This document shows positions 1 to 10,659 of a stretch of 64,000 nt of DNA, piece after piece (the stretch's first letter is position 1; each line of letters opens with the position of its first letter). The notes below the pieces were generated by a model, which was not told the DNA's origin, searched no databases, and saw only the letters and a program-made list of their open reading frames with translations. Origin of the DNA: Anisus vortex (Eukaryota; Mollusca; Gastropoda; Planorbidae); contig OX421505.1 in NCBI GenBank assembly GCA_949126835.1, positions 6,332,587 to 6,396,586 on the forward strand. Direction: 5' to 3'. The translations under genes and the position numbers were made by a program.

Positions 1-79
1 CTTTCTTCATTACCAATGTTTGTTCTCTTCATTTCTCTATTTCTCATTTTAACTTTTTTTTCGTACCCTGTTACTCAAT

Positions 80-446
80 TTATTAACACATATCTCCTTT
101 TTTCTCTGTCTTTTTCTCTCCCTCTGTCTCTCTCTCTATTTCTCTTTCTCTGGCTCTCTCTTTCTCTATTTCTCTTTCCCTGTCTGTTTCTATCCGTAGC
201 ACTGTCTCTCTCTCTGTCTCTCTGCCTCTCTCTTTCTCAATATGTCTCCCTCTTTCTCTCCCTCTCTTTCTTTCTCTCTCTCTCTGTCTCTCTGCCTCTC
301 TCTTTCTCAATATGTCTCCCTCTTTCTCTCCCTCTCTTTCTTTCTCTCTCTCTGTCTCTCTCTCTCTGAGTATTTCTTTTCTCTCTTTTTCTCTCCATTT
401 TCTCTCTTGCACCATCTATCTCTATCTCTCTGTTTCACTCTCGTTT
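80..446 (+). repeat. CT-rich low-complexity tract
   Basis: Almost pure TCTCTC/TTTCTC pyrimidine sequence. Ser/Leu/Phe-rich and Arg/Glu-rich open frames across it on both strands are composition artefacts. The same tract precedes the same downstream block at about 8.46, 42.05 and 46.30 kb, so it is the first module of the composite repeat. Confidence 0.9.
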
Positions 447-823
447 AAAAGCTAACATTAAGGAAGTACATGACTAATTAAGCCTGGATTTAACACATAT
501 ATTTTCAGTAGCCAAACTATCCAAGAAACTGATCCTGTGGTAGTTTTTCTTTTTCATCAAGCAAAACCGTTATTCCTTCCTTATCAAAAGTTAGTCTATT
601 CAATCAATCACGACTAAGTTGGCGACCAGAGACTATATTACAGCAAATATCCTTATATACTCCTTATTTCTTCTAAGAAGAGGTTGAATTGCCTGTATGT
701 CAATCTCTAGTGTAGAAACTTTAAATGTTATTAATTTTATATCCTTTATTTCGGGAACTTCCGCGTGGCATTAAAAAATAGTTCTTGTGAAAAGTTGATT
801 CTGGTAACTGAAAATATCTATTG
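447..823 (+). repeat. Composite repeat, block after the CT tract
   Basis: Starts with the GCTAACATTAAGG motif and ends at a hAT MITE. Close copies lie at 8786-9437 (interrupted by a SINE), 42211-42596 and 46626-47092; the last part alone recurs at 10258-10385. No coding potential seen. Confidence 0.75.
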
Positions 824-1030
824 CAAGGGTCCGCTACCTACGGACCGCATGCCAGTTTGGCACGCTGAGCTATTTTCAATGCCACGCTGAAGACTCACAG
901 AAAGGCACTACAAGTCTCTTCTTCAAGAAACTTAAAGTGCTAAAGCAGGATGATTTTAAGGCTGTTGGTACGGTGGGAAAATTAGAAATCTAACTTAGGC
1001 ACACTATTGCCAAATGTTTGCCGACCAGTG
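824..1030. mobile_element. hAT-type MITE, family 1 copy a
   Basis: Imperfect terminal inverted repeats of the form CAxxGGTCGGCAA lie at the two ends, flanked by ATCTATTG and CTCTATTG, a 7-of-8 match to an 8-bp duplication as hAT elements make. About 207 bp, no transposase. Copies at 9438, 10386, 42597 and 47093 sit at the same place in the composite repeat, so the insertion predates its duplication. Confidence 0.7.
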
Positions 1031-1055
1031 CTCTATTGGAAGAAAACTCTATGGA

Positions 1056-1106
1056 AACTTGTCGCAAGTTTACTATGACTTAACTAAGACTTTAATATTA
1101 TGTCGT
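1056..1106 (+). repeat. Single-copy seed of the 41-bp minisatellite
   Basis: One unit resembling the 41-bp sequence that is tandemly repeated about 50 times at 42834-44880. It occupies the same position between the hAT MITE and the LINE 3' end, so it probably represents the unexpanded state. Confidence 0.75.
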
Positions 1107-1115
1107 TGCTACAGA

Positions 1116-1384
1116 AACTGATGAAAGTTGTGTCACGTGCCCTAATTGGTCCGACGGGATACTAATACTAATAAGACCTTAATAAAAGAAAAACTATTTG
1201 AACCCGTCCGTGACATGAAACCATTTTCATATATTAATTTTATTTGCCCTTACTATAAGGACAAATAAAATACTTAGGACAGGTCTTTAGGGAAAATGGA
1301 ATAAAAAGATTAGCTTTGTGTGGAGAGATATCTGGTAGGAAATACAGAGGAAGACAAAGAATAACATACTTGGAAAGCCTGAAC
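1116..1384 (+). mobile_element. LINE 3'-end fragment (RTE-like), copy a
   Basis: Matches the blocks at 10660, 28800, 44881 and 47636. The deduced peptide has the basic RGRQR-type run followed by a tyrosine/threonine-valine-glutamate-serine-leucine stretch seen at the C-terminus of endonuclease-type LINE ORF2 proteins. It is cut at the start of the next block, so the final residues and GAT tail are missing. Confidence 0.6.
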
Positions 1385-2109
1385 ATGGTGATCAATATAA
1401 TATTTAATAAGCCATTATTCATGTATCACATGAAAAAAACAACAGAGAAATGTTAAAAAAATATTAGATAAAGAATGTAAGCTGGTTGAAAACGTAGAAT
1501 ATAGATTCAGGTTATTCCACAGAAAAAAATAATCAATGAACAAGTCTTAATGATTATGCATGCTGAACCTAAAAGTTTATCGTGTAATAACATTTCCGGT
1601 CCTAGTCGTTCATTTACTAACAAGACATGTCTGTATGCTGCGTTACTGGTTGCACTGGGAGAAAGAAAAGATAAAGTATTTAAATTCTCTTTCATTTCCA
1701 AAAGATATTGATAAAAAACAAAACGCTGGAATATGAACGTAAGTTGTGAAGATTCACCTTTTTTTCCCCCAAACTTATTGCTTGATGCAAAAGCATTTTT
1801 GATTGGTGTTTTTCATATCGATATATCGATATATAACTACAAGTAGTTTTTTTTTAAGCCAAGAACCGCTGCTCTGACTACTTTATTTTATATATCAAGT
1901 TTAATTAAACCTTACACGTCAACGATTCATTATAATGTACCGGTACTTACTTTTGATGTTAAAAACCGATTCCTCATAACGTTGAATATTCCAAAAAGAC
2001 CAGAACTGGCCGTCGACGTTGAAATAAAAAGTCAAACACCAACCAAAGCATGTTCTGTGTTGACGGAAGTACATTGGAAGTTCATGAACACGATAAACAC
2101 TGACCTATT
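1385..2109 (+). repeat. Paralogous block, duplicate of 32920-33655
   Basis: Nearly colinear with 32920-33655, including the CATTTCCGGTCCTA and GACGGAAGTACATTGG motifs. The short open frame on the minus strand (1507-1701) has no family signature. A small ATATCGATATATCGATAT palindrome near 1816 is absent from the other copy. Confidence 0.75.
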
Positions 2110-2319
2110 GAAAAGTTCCTGGCCAGGCTACAGAAGCTAGCAGACAGACTATACACAGAATCGCATTGCGTGTTTCGCTCAGAAAGGTCATCTACCGACA
2201 CAAAATTATCAGTCAGGCAGTTGCAGGAAAAGTGCAGAGGACAACAGAAACCCATTTTTATCATGTTCATAGACCTGACTAAGGCATTTACAAATAATTC
2301 ATCAAAATACATAATGTAA
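2110..2319 (+). pseudogene. LINE reverse transcriptase fragment
   Basis: A 69-codon open stretch ending in TAA. It contains QLQEKCRGQQKP followed by FIDLTKAF, the RT palm motif with the first catalytic aspartate of endonuclease-type LINEs (usually FDLTKAFDTV). It then breaks off into a non-RT tail (NNSSKYIM) that is identical or nearly so in the other copies at 4851, 11160, 13005, 33700 and 51725. So this is a truncated RT piece carried as part of a chimeric repeat, not an active enzyme. Confidence 0.65.
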
Positions 2320-2697
2320 GCTCAGAGAGTATTTCTCATATAACTAATACGACATGTATCTATTGTAAGAACAAAACAGGGTCAAAAACATGTTTAACAA
2401 AGATAATTATTAAAATAATGTGATTTTAAGTTCTTTTTTTTTATTAAAGTGGCAATAACAGATCACATAAACAAGTTTTAAAAATAAATATTTAAAAAAA
2501 ATTGAGTTTGCTTTTACTACTACAATTCTATTGATTTATCACACTATGTATATAATATAGCTCAATGCCATATAGTGCACTTATCAAAATGTATAAGTCC
2601 GCATTTTTAACTGCAATTTAATTGCTTGAGGACTCCATAAATATATATAGCTCAGTGGACCATCCAGGCAGCCTTTCTGCTACTTAATATTTATTTA
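2320..2697 (+). repeat. AT-rich block between RT fragment and repeat H
   Basis: Begins with the GTAAGCTCAGAG motif, shared with the TATAGCGC-type repeat at 35.8 kb, and recurs after every RT fragment in the window. No coding potential. Confidence 0.7.
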
Positions 2698-3362
2698 ATT
2701 CTCAGTGTGATTGAGAATTCTAAAAAAAAGTTCTGACATTTTTATTAAAAGATATAGAATATTGATTACAACAGAAGGGATACCTAGTAATCATACTACT
2801 TGGGTAGTTAATAAAATGTTTCAAAGTGTACATATAAATTATTTAGTCAAATAATATTTATATAATTTTATTTTTCACAGTTTAATCCTTTTAAATAATT
2901 GCCCGTAATTTATTATTTTGTATTATAAAAAAATGAAAGAAACGTGTTATTAATAATAACCTAATGAAAACAGTTTGATTATCTCCCTCTTGTTAAATTT
3001 ATGTTTCCTAATTAGTTTCTATAATGATGCCAAACTAGTTATGTTTTGTAATATAACTAATATTACTAATTAATTAGTGTTTCTTTATACAAATCCAGCA
3101 GCATGGTTTTCATTGTAATATTTAATTAGGGGTATAAACTTAATTTAGGTTAAACATTTGTAAATAAACATTTCCTGATTTAATTGTTTGTCGATTTAAG
3201 GCGTTAGTTTTTTTAGACATTAAAACTTTTTTTAATTACAATATTATATAATCTAGGAAATAAGTTTCTTATATTTACAAAAGTAAGAAAACGAACACAT
3301 TTGTTTTTGGAATTACTTAGATTTATGTTTAATCAGAGAAGATGATCATAAAAACTCTCTAA
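2698..3362 (+). repeat. Repeat H copy 1 (hairpin-led AT-rich repeat)
   Basis: Starts with the ATTCTCA-GTGTG-ATTGAGAAT hairpin, then the conserved CTACTTGGGTAG, TTATTATCTCCCT-like and ACAAATCCAGCA motifs. About ten copies occur in the window. No ORF; probably non-autonomous. Confidence 0.8.
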
Positions 3363-3549
<187 letters not shown>

Positions 3550-4310
3550 AGCTGTCCTAATATGTCCTGTCCTTTTTATGCTAATTGTTTGTATTATTTT
3601 CAATTATACATCTTCTATACGGGCAATCATTTATGGTTATTATAGCCATTATGTCAGACTGCAAGAGAGCAAAGGCGAAGAATAGCCATTATCACTATTG
3701 TCACTATTGTGTTTGTTATCAAAAAGGCTAATTGAACGTAATTACAGTTAGCCGTAATTTCATAAGTGCTAAACACTTGTTGTTTACCTAGGATAATTAA
3801 AGTGTTTTCTTTTAGCATTAGTTTTTTGTTGTTTATGTAGGTAATGAATGAAAACAAATGCATGGAAACTATATCAATTGTAACTTATGTCTGAAGTAAT
3901 TTTATTCACATTACTTGACATCTGTGTGGATGTCATGGCTTGTTACAGTTTATAGTCTTTCCCAGGTGATTGCGGTCAGAAAGAAGTAATTAGAAGGGAA
4001 ATTATAGACAACCACGCTTATAGCAAAATGTCAAGTCAAAAATGAAACCATTGGATTTGCGTTAGACGCAAAAAACTTCTATATTAATATAGATCCTGTA
4101 ACATATAACATAAATTGACCATTAAATGAAATAAAGAATCCAGATAAATATAGTCTAGTGTTGTTGTTTTTTATAAATCTTTTACATGCATTTTTATACA
4201 ATATACATTTTTTTTCTTCTATTTTTAATCAAACTTTTTGAATTCACCTCTCGACTATTTAAGTCTATATTTGCAGTTGAACAAACATTAAGTAGGCCTA
4301 CTTTGTTTGT
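3550..4310 (+). repeat. Composite repeat, post-GAT block
   Basis: Shared with 45344-46150 and with 48331-49425 (where a foldback MITE interrupts it). Contains a single copy of the 39-bp sequence that is tandemly tripled at 45913-46031. No coding potential. Confidence 0.75.
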
Positions 4311-4414
4311 GTATGGGGCAGGGTGGCCGAGTGAATCCACTAGTATGTCGTGACCACAAAAACTGGTGAATGCTGCTTCATCGGCACTATTATCAATTTG
4401 ATCGGACGGGTATT
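4311..4414 (+). mobile_element. SINE family 1, internally deleted form
   Basis: Joins the tRNA-like 5' head directly to the 3' part of the SINE (ACTAGTATG through GACGGGTA). The same junction is present at 46150-46270 and 49425-49530, showing that the deletion occurred once and was then copied with the composite repeat. Confidence 0.7.
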
Positions 4415-4850
4415 TTTTCTTGACATTTTAAATAAATAGCATTCACTTTGTATAAAAAGAGGCCATAAGAGTTATAATGATGAAGACAAAAAGTATGGTC
4501 TCTGGACGAGGCATTCATGAATGGACTTTACAATAATATGTTTTACAGTATATTGGACGAAAGTGATATTTGACGATGGTCGAAGAATGCATGCAAGTAT
4601 TACAGCCACAGTCCACGATAAACCATACATTAATTACATTCAGGGCCTGACTTTGAACCGTTGAGGCCCATATAGTATTACGGTTCTCTAGCGTACAGAC
4701 GGTCCGGAGGCCCAGTTCGGGGTTGAAAGGCCAGAATAGGTGTCAAACATTAGATGCGGGAAAATTTAAAACCACTGGACATTGTCCTGGACTCACAATT
4801 TCTTAGTTTGCTTTTGCCACCGAAACTTGCAAACTCTGCTCTACCGGATC
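4415..4850 (+). repeat. Composite repeat, SINE-to-RT spacer blocks
   Basis: Two modules: one around GGTCTCTGGAC and GCATTCATGAATGG, then one around ATTACATTCAGGGCC and TTGAGGCCCATAT. Both recur at 10.96, 12.6, 32.0, 50.3 and 51.4 kb. No gene seen. Confidence 0.7.
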
Positions 4851-4960
4851 AAATTGCGCAGTTGCAGGAATGGTGCAGAGAACAACAGAAACCCCTTTTT
4901 AATGTGTTCATAGACCTGACTAAGTCACTTAAAAATAATTTCATCAAATTCATAATGTAA
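4851..4960 (+). pseudogene. LINE reverse transcriptase fragment
   Basis: Copy of the short RT piece: QLQEWCREQQKP then FIDLTKS, ending in the same non-RT tail and stop as the 2110-2319 copy. The upstream RT part is missing. Non-functional. Confidence 0.6.
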
Positions 4961-5502
4961 GCTCAGAGAGCTTTTCACATATAACTAATAAGACATACAT
5001 ATAATGTAATATTAAAACAAGGGTCAAAAAAATTATTAGTAAAGGTAAATTATAAAATAATGTGATTTTGAGGTTATGTTTTTTAATGTAACAATAAAAG
5101 AGCACATAAACAAGTTTAAAAAAAGTAAAAAATATATATATATAAACTCTGCATTTTCTATTACAATTGGATTGATTCATCACCTCATGTATACATATAT
5201 AGCTCAGTACCATAAATTGCACTTATCTAATTGTAAAGGTCCGGTATTTTCTACTACAATGTAATTGCTTAATTACTCAAAATATATATATATGTATCTC
5301 AGTGGTCCATCCTAGCAGCCTTACTGCATTATAAAATTGATTTGATTCTCAATGTGATTGAGAATTCTAAAAAATAGCTATATAAGTCATAGCCGATACT
5401 GTGTGTATAATTAAACGGAATGGATATCTTGTCATCATACTACTTGGGTAGATAATGTAGTGTTTACAAGTGTACATTTAAATTATTTTGTCATAAAATC
5501 AA
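4961..5502 (+). repeat. AT-rich block and left part of repeat H copy 2
   Basis: AT-rich sequence as after the other RT fragments, then the ATTCTCAAT-GTG-ATTGAGAAT hairpin at about 5345 opening repeat H. Repeat H is interrupted at 5502 by the Helitron and resumes at 6635. Confidence 0.75.
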
Positions 5503-6634
5503 TCTATATAATTACCGTGAGTTTGTTTATATGTTTGTTTATATATATATATATATCAATTCAATATATATAATTACAGTGAGTTTGTTTGTTTATATAA
5601 TTATATATATATGGTTGTCCCCTATAGGCGCGTAAGCCGTTTGACTATTAAGGCCAAAAAATAAATGTATAAATTGGAAACGTCCTCCGATAAAGAATTT
5701 TATTTTATGACTTATAATCATGAATGTGTTAATTTTATAAATCAAAAAAAGTATATCCAGCTATACAAATAAAATAATATAACCGTACATAGCAAATGGC
5801 CGTTTCCGTTTATTTACTATATTGAACGCGAGATACACTATGTTTAATGCGAGGTTCTTTTAAAGTTTTCCCAATTCTGCTGTTGTTTTGTAATGTGGCG
5901 AGACCTTTTTTAAAAGTTACGCACCGCAATTTGGCTTGGAGAGTTTGAATGGTGTACTTTAAAACTTTTGTATTTGTGTTTTTTGTTCTTTTAGATAGTA
6001 TATTATTGTTAATTTAATATTATTAATAACAAGCTATGTCAACACAACTGTTCGCTACATTTTAATATATAATTAAAATTATCTTAAAAAAACCGGACGA
6101 GCCTTTCGGCTCTTGTGTCCAGGGCGTAAGGCTTAGGATTGAGCAATCTCTGTCCGGGCTCCAGCCACCAAACGACACGCCGAAGGCCGTGTAACAGGGA
6201 AGGTTTCCGCTGCCCAGCGATCGTTCACTACGGTTCCCCTAAAGATTATTATCGTGGTGGCTCGCCAGTAAACCTGCACTGTCACCAAGTAGCACAAATC
6301 CTATACTATAGGTACATGCATCAAGCACGGGGTGTTTCTCGAGACGGGATTGCATCGTCCATTGTTTCCTCCCCACCGAGACCAGTGACCTCTCGGCAGT
6401 GTAATGGATCTCGGACCCGCTGCGGGGGCTGTACCCCATGCGTTCGCCCGCCGGTGTATTTTTAATGGGAATGTATCGGCGGTTTACACACTACGCCAGT
6501 CAAAAACAAAAACTCAATACCGAAAAGAAACGTTTTCACTCCAGTTTTTATTGTAATATTTTTTGTCTTACTCTCTTAACAAAGCCTATTGCAGTCATTC
6601 TTTTCTCCGTCATTTTGACGGGCATAACCACTAG
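5503..6634 (+). mobile_element. Helitron-like element, non-autonomous
   Basis: The 5' end reads TCTATATAATTACCG. The 3' end has a six-base-pair hairpin (CCGTCA-TTT-TGACGG, 6607-6621), nine bases, then CTAG at 6631-6634. It lies between host A and T within repeat H, and repeat H copies without it (such as 50911-50960) show the uninterrupted site. These are the hallmarks of Helitrons, which make no target duplication. No Rep/helicase ORF is present. A reverse-orientation relative lies at 54114-54741. It carries a GC-rich insert near 6085-6475. Confidence 0.75.
6085..6475. other. GC-rich insert inside the Helitron
   Basis: About 390 bp of clearly GC-richer sequence within a very AT-rich element; the second Helitron copy continues straight across this point without it. 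It includes a GAGCC-TTTC-GGCTC hairpin near 6099. Open frames of 108 codons (plus) and 66 codons (minus) occur, but neither shows a domain I recognise. Captured host sequence or a nested repeat are both possible. Confidence 0.55.
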
Positions 6635-6837
6635 TATTATAAAATTTTCAACTTTTTTTCGTACTTTGATCCCTTTATAGCTTAAAGTTGCAAGCCATTT
6701 ATTATTTTATATTTCGAAAAAAATGAAATCAACTTAAAAAAAATTGTTAGTAATATTGACCTAAAAAAAAAACGGTTTTATTATCTCCCTTTCGTTTAAT
6801 GTATATTTCCTAATGTGTTTCTATCTATGTTCAAGTG
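6635..6837 (+). repeat. Repeat H copy 2, right part
   Basis: Resumes repeat H after the Helitron (TTTGATCC motif, TTATTATCTCCCTTT-like motif). Confidence 0.7.
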
Positions 6838-7434
6838 CTAGTGACCTCTTTGTCGCCTTAAAAAAGCTTTCACGTGCGATACAATCTCCTCAACCATAAC
6901 CAAGCACCTGAAAGTAGACTAAATGCCTAGCAGTTAAGAATAGCAGACGACTTTCCTAAGCAGCTTCCTTCCAGATTTATCCGCAAATTGGCACTTTTTG
7001 ATGCTAAGTATTTGAATTTATTATATTTAACTTGCTGCATTTTAAAATCGTCCATATCCCTCCTATTGAAACAGTGGCGTAGCTAGGGAAGGGTGAGGGG
7101 GGTCCAAATTCGAAAGTCTCCACCGGGCCCCTACTTGAGAGGGTGGGGGGCAAAGGCGTATCCGAATTGTGTTTTTCTCATTTCATAATGTCGAATGTCA
7201 ATATGCAGGACCCCTTAAGAGGCCAAGCTCCCCCCCCCCACCCCCCACCCCCAACCCGGCCCCCAAATCCCTAGCAACGGCACTGAATTGAAAAGAGATC
7301 CAGATTTAAGTAGATGGTAGCAATATTAAGCAAATCAGGATCGATGAGATGAATGATTTGAATATCTAGTCTTTGGTTTAAAAAAAAACCGCTTTTAATG
7401 TAACAGAATGTACTTATGAAAAGGCTCGTCTATC
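6838..7434 (+). repeat. Composite repeat, block before tetranucleotide tract
   Basis: Shares GTGACCTCTTTGTCG and GCAGACGACTTTCCTAAGC with 40331-40678 and 51101-51400. A hAT MITE interrupts this copy at 7072-7285. One frame in the 51-kb copy is open for 63 codons but is not conserved as a frame in the others. Confidence 0.7.
7072..7285. mobile_element. hAT-type MITE, family 2
   Basis: Terminal inverted repeats CAGTGGCGTAGCTAGGG and its near complement CCCTAGCAACGGCACTG. Flanks TATTGAAA and AATTGAAA match at 7 of 8 bases. The paralogous block near 51330 carries a single AATTGAAA and no insert, a clean empty site. Interior is C- and G-run rich. Confidence 0.8.
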
Positions 7435-8219
7435 CATCTATCTATTTAGATCTATCAATCTATCTATCTGTCTATCCGTCTATCCGTCTATCCGTCTGTC
7501 CGTCTGTCCGTCTATCTGTCTATATGTCTATCTGTCTGTCCCTCTGTCCGTCTGTCCGTCTGTCCGTCTATCTGTCTATCTGTCCGTCCGTCCGTTCGTC
7601 TGTCCGTATATATGTCTATTTGTCTATCTGTCTATCTGTCTATCTGTCTATCTGTCTATCTGTCTATCTGTCTATCTGTCTATCTGTCTATCTGTCTATC
7701 TGTCTATCTGTCTATCTGTCTATCTGTCTATCTGTCTATCTGTCTATCTGTCTATCTGTCTATCTGTCTATCTGTCTATCTGTCTATCTGTCTATCTGTC
7801 TATCTGTCTATCTGTCTATCTGTCTATCTGTCTATCTGTCTATCTGTCTATCTGTCTATCTGTCTATCTGTCTATCTGTCTATCTGTCTATCTGTCTATC
7901 TGTCTATCTGTCTATCTGTCTATCTGTCTATCTGTCTATCTGTCTATCTGTCTATCTGTCTATCTGTCTATCTGTCTATCTGTCTATCTGTCTATCTGTC
8001 TATCTGTCTATCTGTCTATCTGTCTATCTGTCTATCTGTCTATCTGTCTATCTGTCTATCTGTCTATCTGTCTATCTGTCTATCTGTCTATCTGTCTATC
8101 TGTCTATCTGTCTATCTGTCTATCTGTCTATCTGTCTATCTGTCTATCTGTCTATCTGTCTATCTGTCTATCTGTCTATCTGTCTATCTGTCTATCTGTC
8201 TATCTGTCTATCTTTCTAT
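7435..8219 (+). repeat. TCTA/TCTG microsatellite
   Basis: Irregular TCTG/TCCG start to about 7610, then nearly pure alternating TCTATCTG for about 600 bp. The two long overlapping open frames (SICLSVYL repeats) exist only because the 8-bp period has no stop in those frames. Flanks are the same as those of the 40679-41580 tract. Confidence 0.95.
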
Positions 8220-8460
8220 ATGCCTTTTGTTAGGTAAGTAGTTAAAGGTTTTGAAATTGTTTTTGCGGCAAGATATTCCAGTTTCAATGCAAATCCATTC
8301 CGGTGGTCTAACAGTTTAAATGTTGTTTGAACTCGTCCTTGTAAATGCTAGATCAACTCACTGAAATGTCATTCAGATAAAACATCGGATTCAACAGTTA
8401 GTTCTCCTCATCTTCCTTTTATTCGTCTCTTATTCTTTCTTCATTGTCAATGTTTTTTTT
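8220..8460 (+). repeat. Composite repeat, block after tetranucleotide tract
   Basis: Shares AAGTAGTTAAA, GATATTCCAGTT and ATGCAAATCCA with 41581-41700. No ORF. Confidence 0.7.
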
Positions 8461-8785
8461 CTCTTCATTTCTCTATTTCTCATTTTCACTTTTATTTTCC
8501 TCGTACCCTGTTACTCAATTTATTAACACATATCTCCTTTTCTCTCTTTCTTTCTCTCTCCCTCTAACTCTCTCTCTCTCTCTATCTCTGTGTGTGTCTC
8601 TCTATCTCTTTCTATTTTTTTTTCTATGAATCTGTCTTTATATCTCTCTCTCTCATTCTCTCTTTGTACCTATCTGTCTCTCCATCTCTTTCTTTCTTTC
8701 TCTCTTACTCTCTCTCGCTGTCTCTCTCACTTCTCTCTCTTTCTTATTCCCTCTTGCACCATCTCTCTCTCTATTGTTTCTCTCT
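8461..8785 (+). repeat. CT-rich low-complexity tract
   Basis: TCTCTC/TTTCTC tract, second copy of the composite-repeat opening module. Ser/Leu/Phe-rich frames are artefacts. Confidence 0.9.
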
Positions 8786-9076
8786 TGTTTAAAAGTTAAA
8801 ATTAAGGAAGAGTACGATTAAATAAGCCCCTTATTTAACGCATATCCCTTCAGTAGCCAAACTATTCAAGAAACTGTTGCATCCTGTCGTAGTTTGTTTT
8901 CTTTTTTTCGTAAAGAAACACCTGCATTCCTTCTAGATGAGAAACCAATCTATTCAATCAATCAAGACTAAGTTAGCGACCACTGACTATTTTACAGCAG
9001 ATGTACATATTTACTCCTAATTTCTTCTAAGAAGGGGCTGAATTGCCTGTTTGTCAATGACTAGTTTAGAAACTAT
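8786..9076 (+). repeat. Composite repeat, block after CT tract, copy 2
   Basis: Same block as 447-823. It is interrupted by a SINE from 9077 and resumes at 9331. Confidence 0.75.
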
Positions 9077-9330
9077 GCAAGTAAGTAAATTACCCGTCGG
9101 ACCGAATTGATCCATAGGTCCGATGAAGCAGCGTTCACCAGTTTCTGTGGCCACGACATACTAGGTGATTGTGTGCCCAGCACTATGCACACCCGCCTTA
9201 CTTTACCCCAACTAAGGTCAGGTACCCATCAGAGCTGGGTAGACTCAGGGACACCCTCCAGACCCTGCACCAGGATTCGGGACCTTTGGCTCGCCAGTCG
9301 AACGCGATGACGCTCGGCTACCGTGCCCAT
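9077..9330 (-). mobile_element. SINE family 1, full-length copy
   Basis: Reads on the minus strand from a tRNA-like head (ACGGTAGCCGAGCG as box A; GAATCCTGGTGCAGG just after a weakened box B) to the tail GGTCCGACGGGTAA. It is flanked by perfect 10-bp direct repeats TAGAAACTAT at 9067-9076 and 9331-9340. Paralogous blocks at 0.7 and 10.3 kb have one such site and no SINE. SINEs of this sort are transcribed by RNA polymerase III and mobilised by LINE proteins. Confidence 0.85.
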
Positions 9331-9437
9331 TAGAAACTATAAATGTTATTAATTTTTTCACCTTACTTTAGGGTCTTCGGCGTGGCATGACAAATGTTAT
9401 TGTGAAAGTTGATTCCGGCTTAAGAAAATCTCTGTTG

Positions 9438-9649
9438 CAGAGGTAGTCAACCTACGGCACGCGTGCCACACTTGACACGCAGAGCTATTTTCAATGTCAC
9501 GCTGAAAACTCTCAGAAAGGTACTACAAGTCACTTCTTCGAGAAACTTGAAGTGCTAAAACAGGATGATTTTAATTAAGGATGTTGGCACGGTGGGTGAA
9601 TTAGAAATCTAACTTAGGCACACTATTGTCAAAAGGTTGCTGACTACTG
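9438..9649. mobile_element. hAT-type MITE, family 1 copy b
   Basis: Ends CAGAGGTAGTCAACCT and GGTTGCTGACTACTG are inverted repeats. Flanks CTCTGTTG and CTCAATTG are a degraded 8-bp duplication. Confidence 0.7.
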
Positions 9650-10257
9650 CTCAATTGGAAGAAAACTCTAAGGAATCTTGTCACAAGTTTACTTATATTT
9701 TTTTTTGTTTTGACTAAATTTGTACGACCACATTACATTTTTTTATTCAAAAGTAGAGTCTTCGAATAGTTATCTATCGAAAATAGATAACTTAAGATTT
9801 TTTAGAAATGGAATGTAATTAATGTGGGCTATTATATTAGACAGGCCTATATTATTTTTGGCAGGCCTATTCATTATTATCTCACTTTTAGGCTACTAAT
9901 ATTCACTTATAGTAAGTTATAGCTTCTTTTATACTATAAGTATAAGTTATTATAGCCAAAAAAATTATTACAGGCCGATATGATATATCCTATATTTATA
10001 TCAATGTGGGCTCTTATATTGGACAGGCCTATTCTTTAGATTAAGTCTTTAGTGGCTTGCTTTATAATTGGCATTGTTTTATTTTTCTTTTTAGTTTATT
10101 TTACGTGCCAACTTTATACCGTCACCACTGCTGTTTCAATCAATTTATTTATGTCAGGGATTGCCATTTCGGCGGTGCAGTTGGATACCTCACCCCCCAT
10201 GAAGTTACACCATCGCCGATGACAACGACAGATTTTTGGCTATTAATAATACCTCTC
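9650..10257. other. AT-rich stretch, no gene recognised
   Basis: Interrupts the composite repeat, which resumes at 10258. Contains a perfect 10-bp hairpin (AGTTATCTAT / ATAGATAACT) near 9768-9791 and several AGGCCTAT motifs. A 104-codon plus frame starting at 10057 shows no domain signature and runs on into repeat sequence, so I do not call it a gene. Confidence 0.5.
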
Positions 10258-10385
10258 AGTAAGTCAATGACTAGTGTAGAAACTATAAATGGTATTAATT
10301 TTATATCCTTTATTTTAGGGTCTTCCGCATGGCATGACACATTTTATTGTGAAAAGTTGATTCCGGCTTAAGAAAATTTCTTTTG
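10258..10385 (+). repeat. Composite repeat fragment before hAT MITE
   Basis: Last 130 bp of the post-CT block, with the uninterrupted GTAGAAACTATAAATG site that the SINE occupies in the 9-kb copy. Confidence 0.7.
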
Positions 10386-10593
10386 CAGGGGTCGGCAACC
10401 TACGCTGCGAGTGCCTGACTTGGCATGCGGAGCTATTTTCAATGGCACGCTTAAAACTCCCAGAAAGACACTACAAGTCTCTTCTTCAAGTAACGTGAAG
10501 TGCTAAAACAGGATTATTTTAAGTCTGTTGGCAGGGTGGGTGAATTAAAAATCTAACTTTGGTACTCTATTGTCAAAAGGTGGCCGACCAATG
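10386..10593. mobile_element. hAT-type MITE, family 1 copy c
   Basis: Starts CAGGGGTCGGCAACCT, the best-preserved end of the family, and ends GGCCGACCAATG. Right flank CTCTATTG as in copy a. Confidence 0.75.
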
Positions 10594-10659
10594 CTCTATT
10601 GGAAGAAAACTCTAAGGCATCTTATCGCAAGTTTACAATGGCTTAACTATGACCTTAAT
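10594..10659 (+). repeat. Single-copy seed of the 41-bp minisatellite
   Basis: One unit, slightly diverged, between the hAT MITE and LINE end; unexpanded here. Confidence 0.65.

Noticed and set aside
6139..6465. 108-codon plus-strand ORF in the GC-rich Helitron insert as a captured gene
   Set aside because: GC-rich DNA gives long frames by chance; an opposite-strand frame is equally open and neither shows a known domain. The insert itself is kept as a finding.
7416..8241. Two overlapping frames of 273 and 209 codons made of SICLSVYL repeats
   Set aside because: Pure consequence of an 8-bp microsatellite with no stop codon in those frames; no coding signal.
10057..10371. 104-codon plus-strand ORF
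   Set aside because: Ends inside composite repeat sequence; no domain or splice context.
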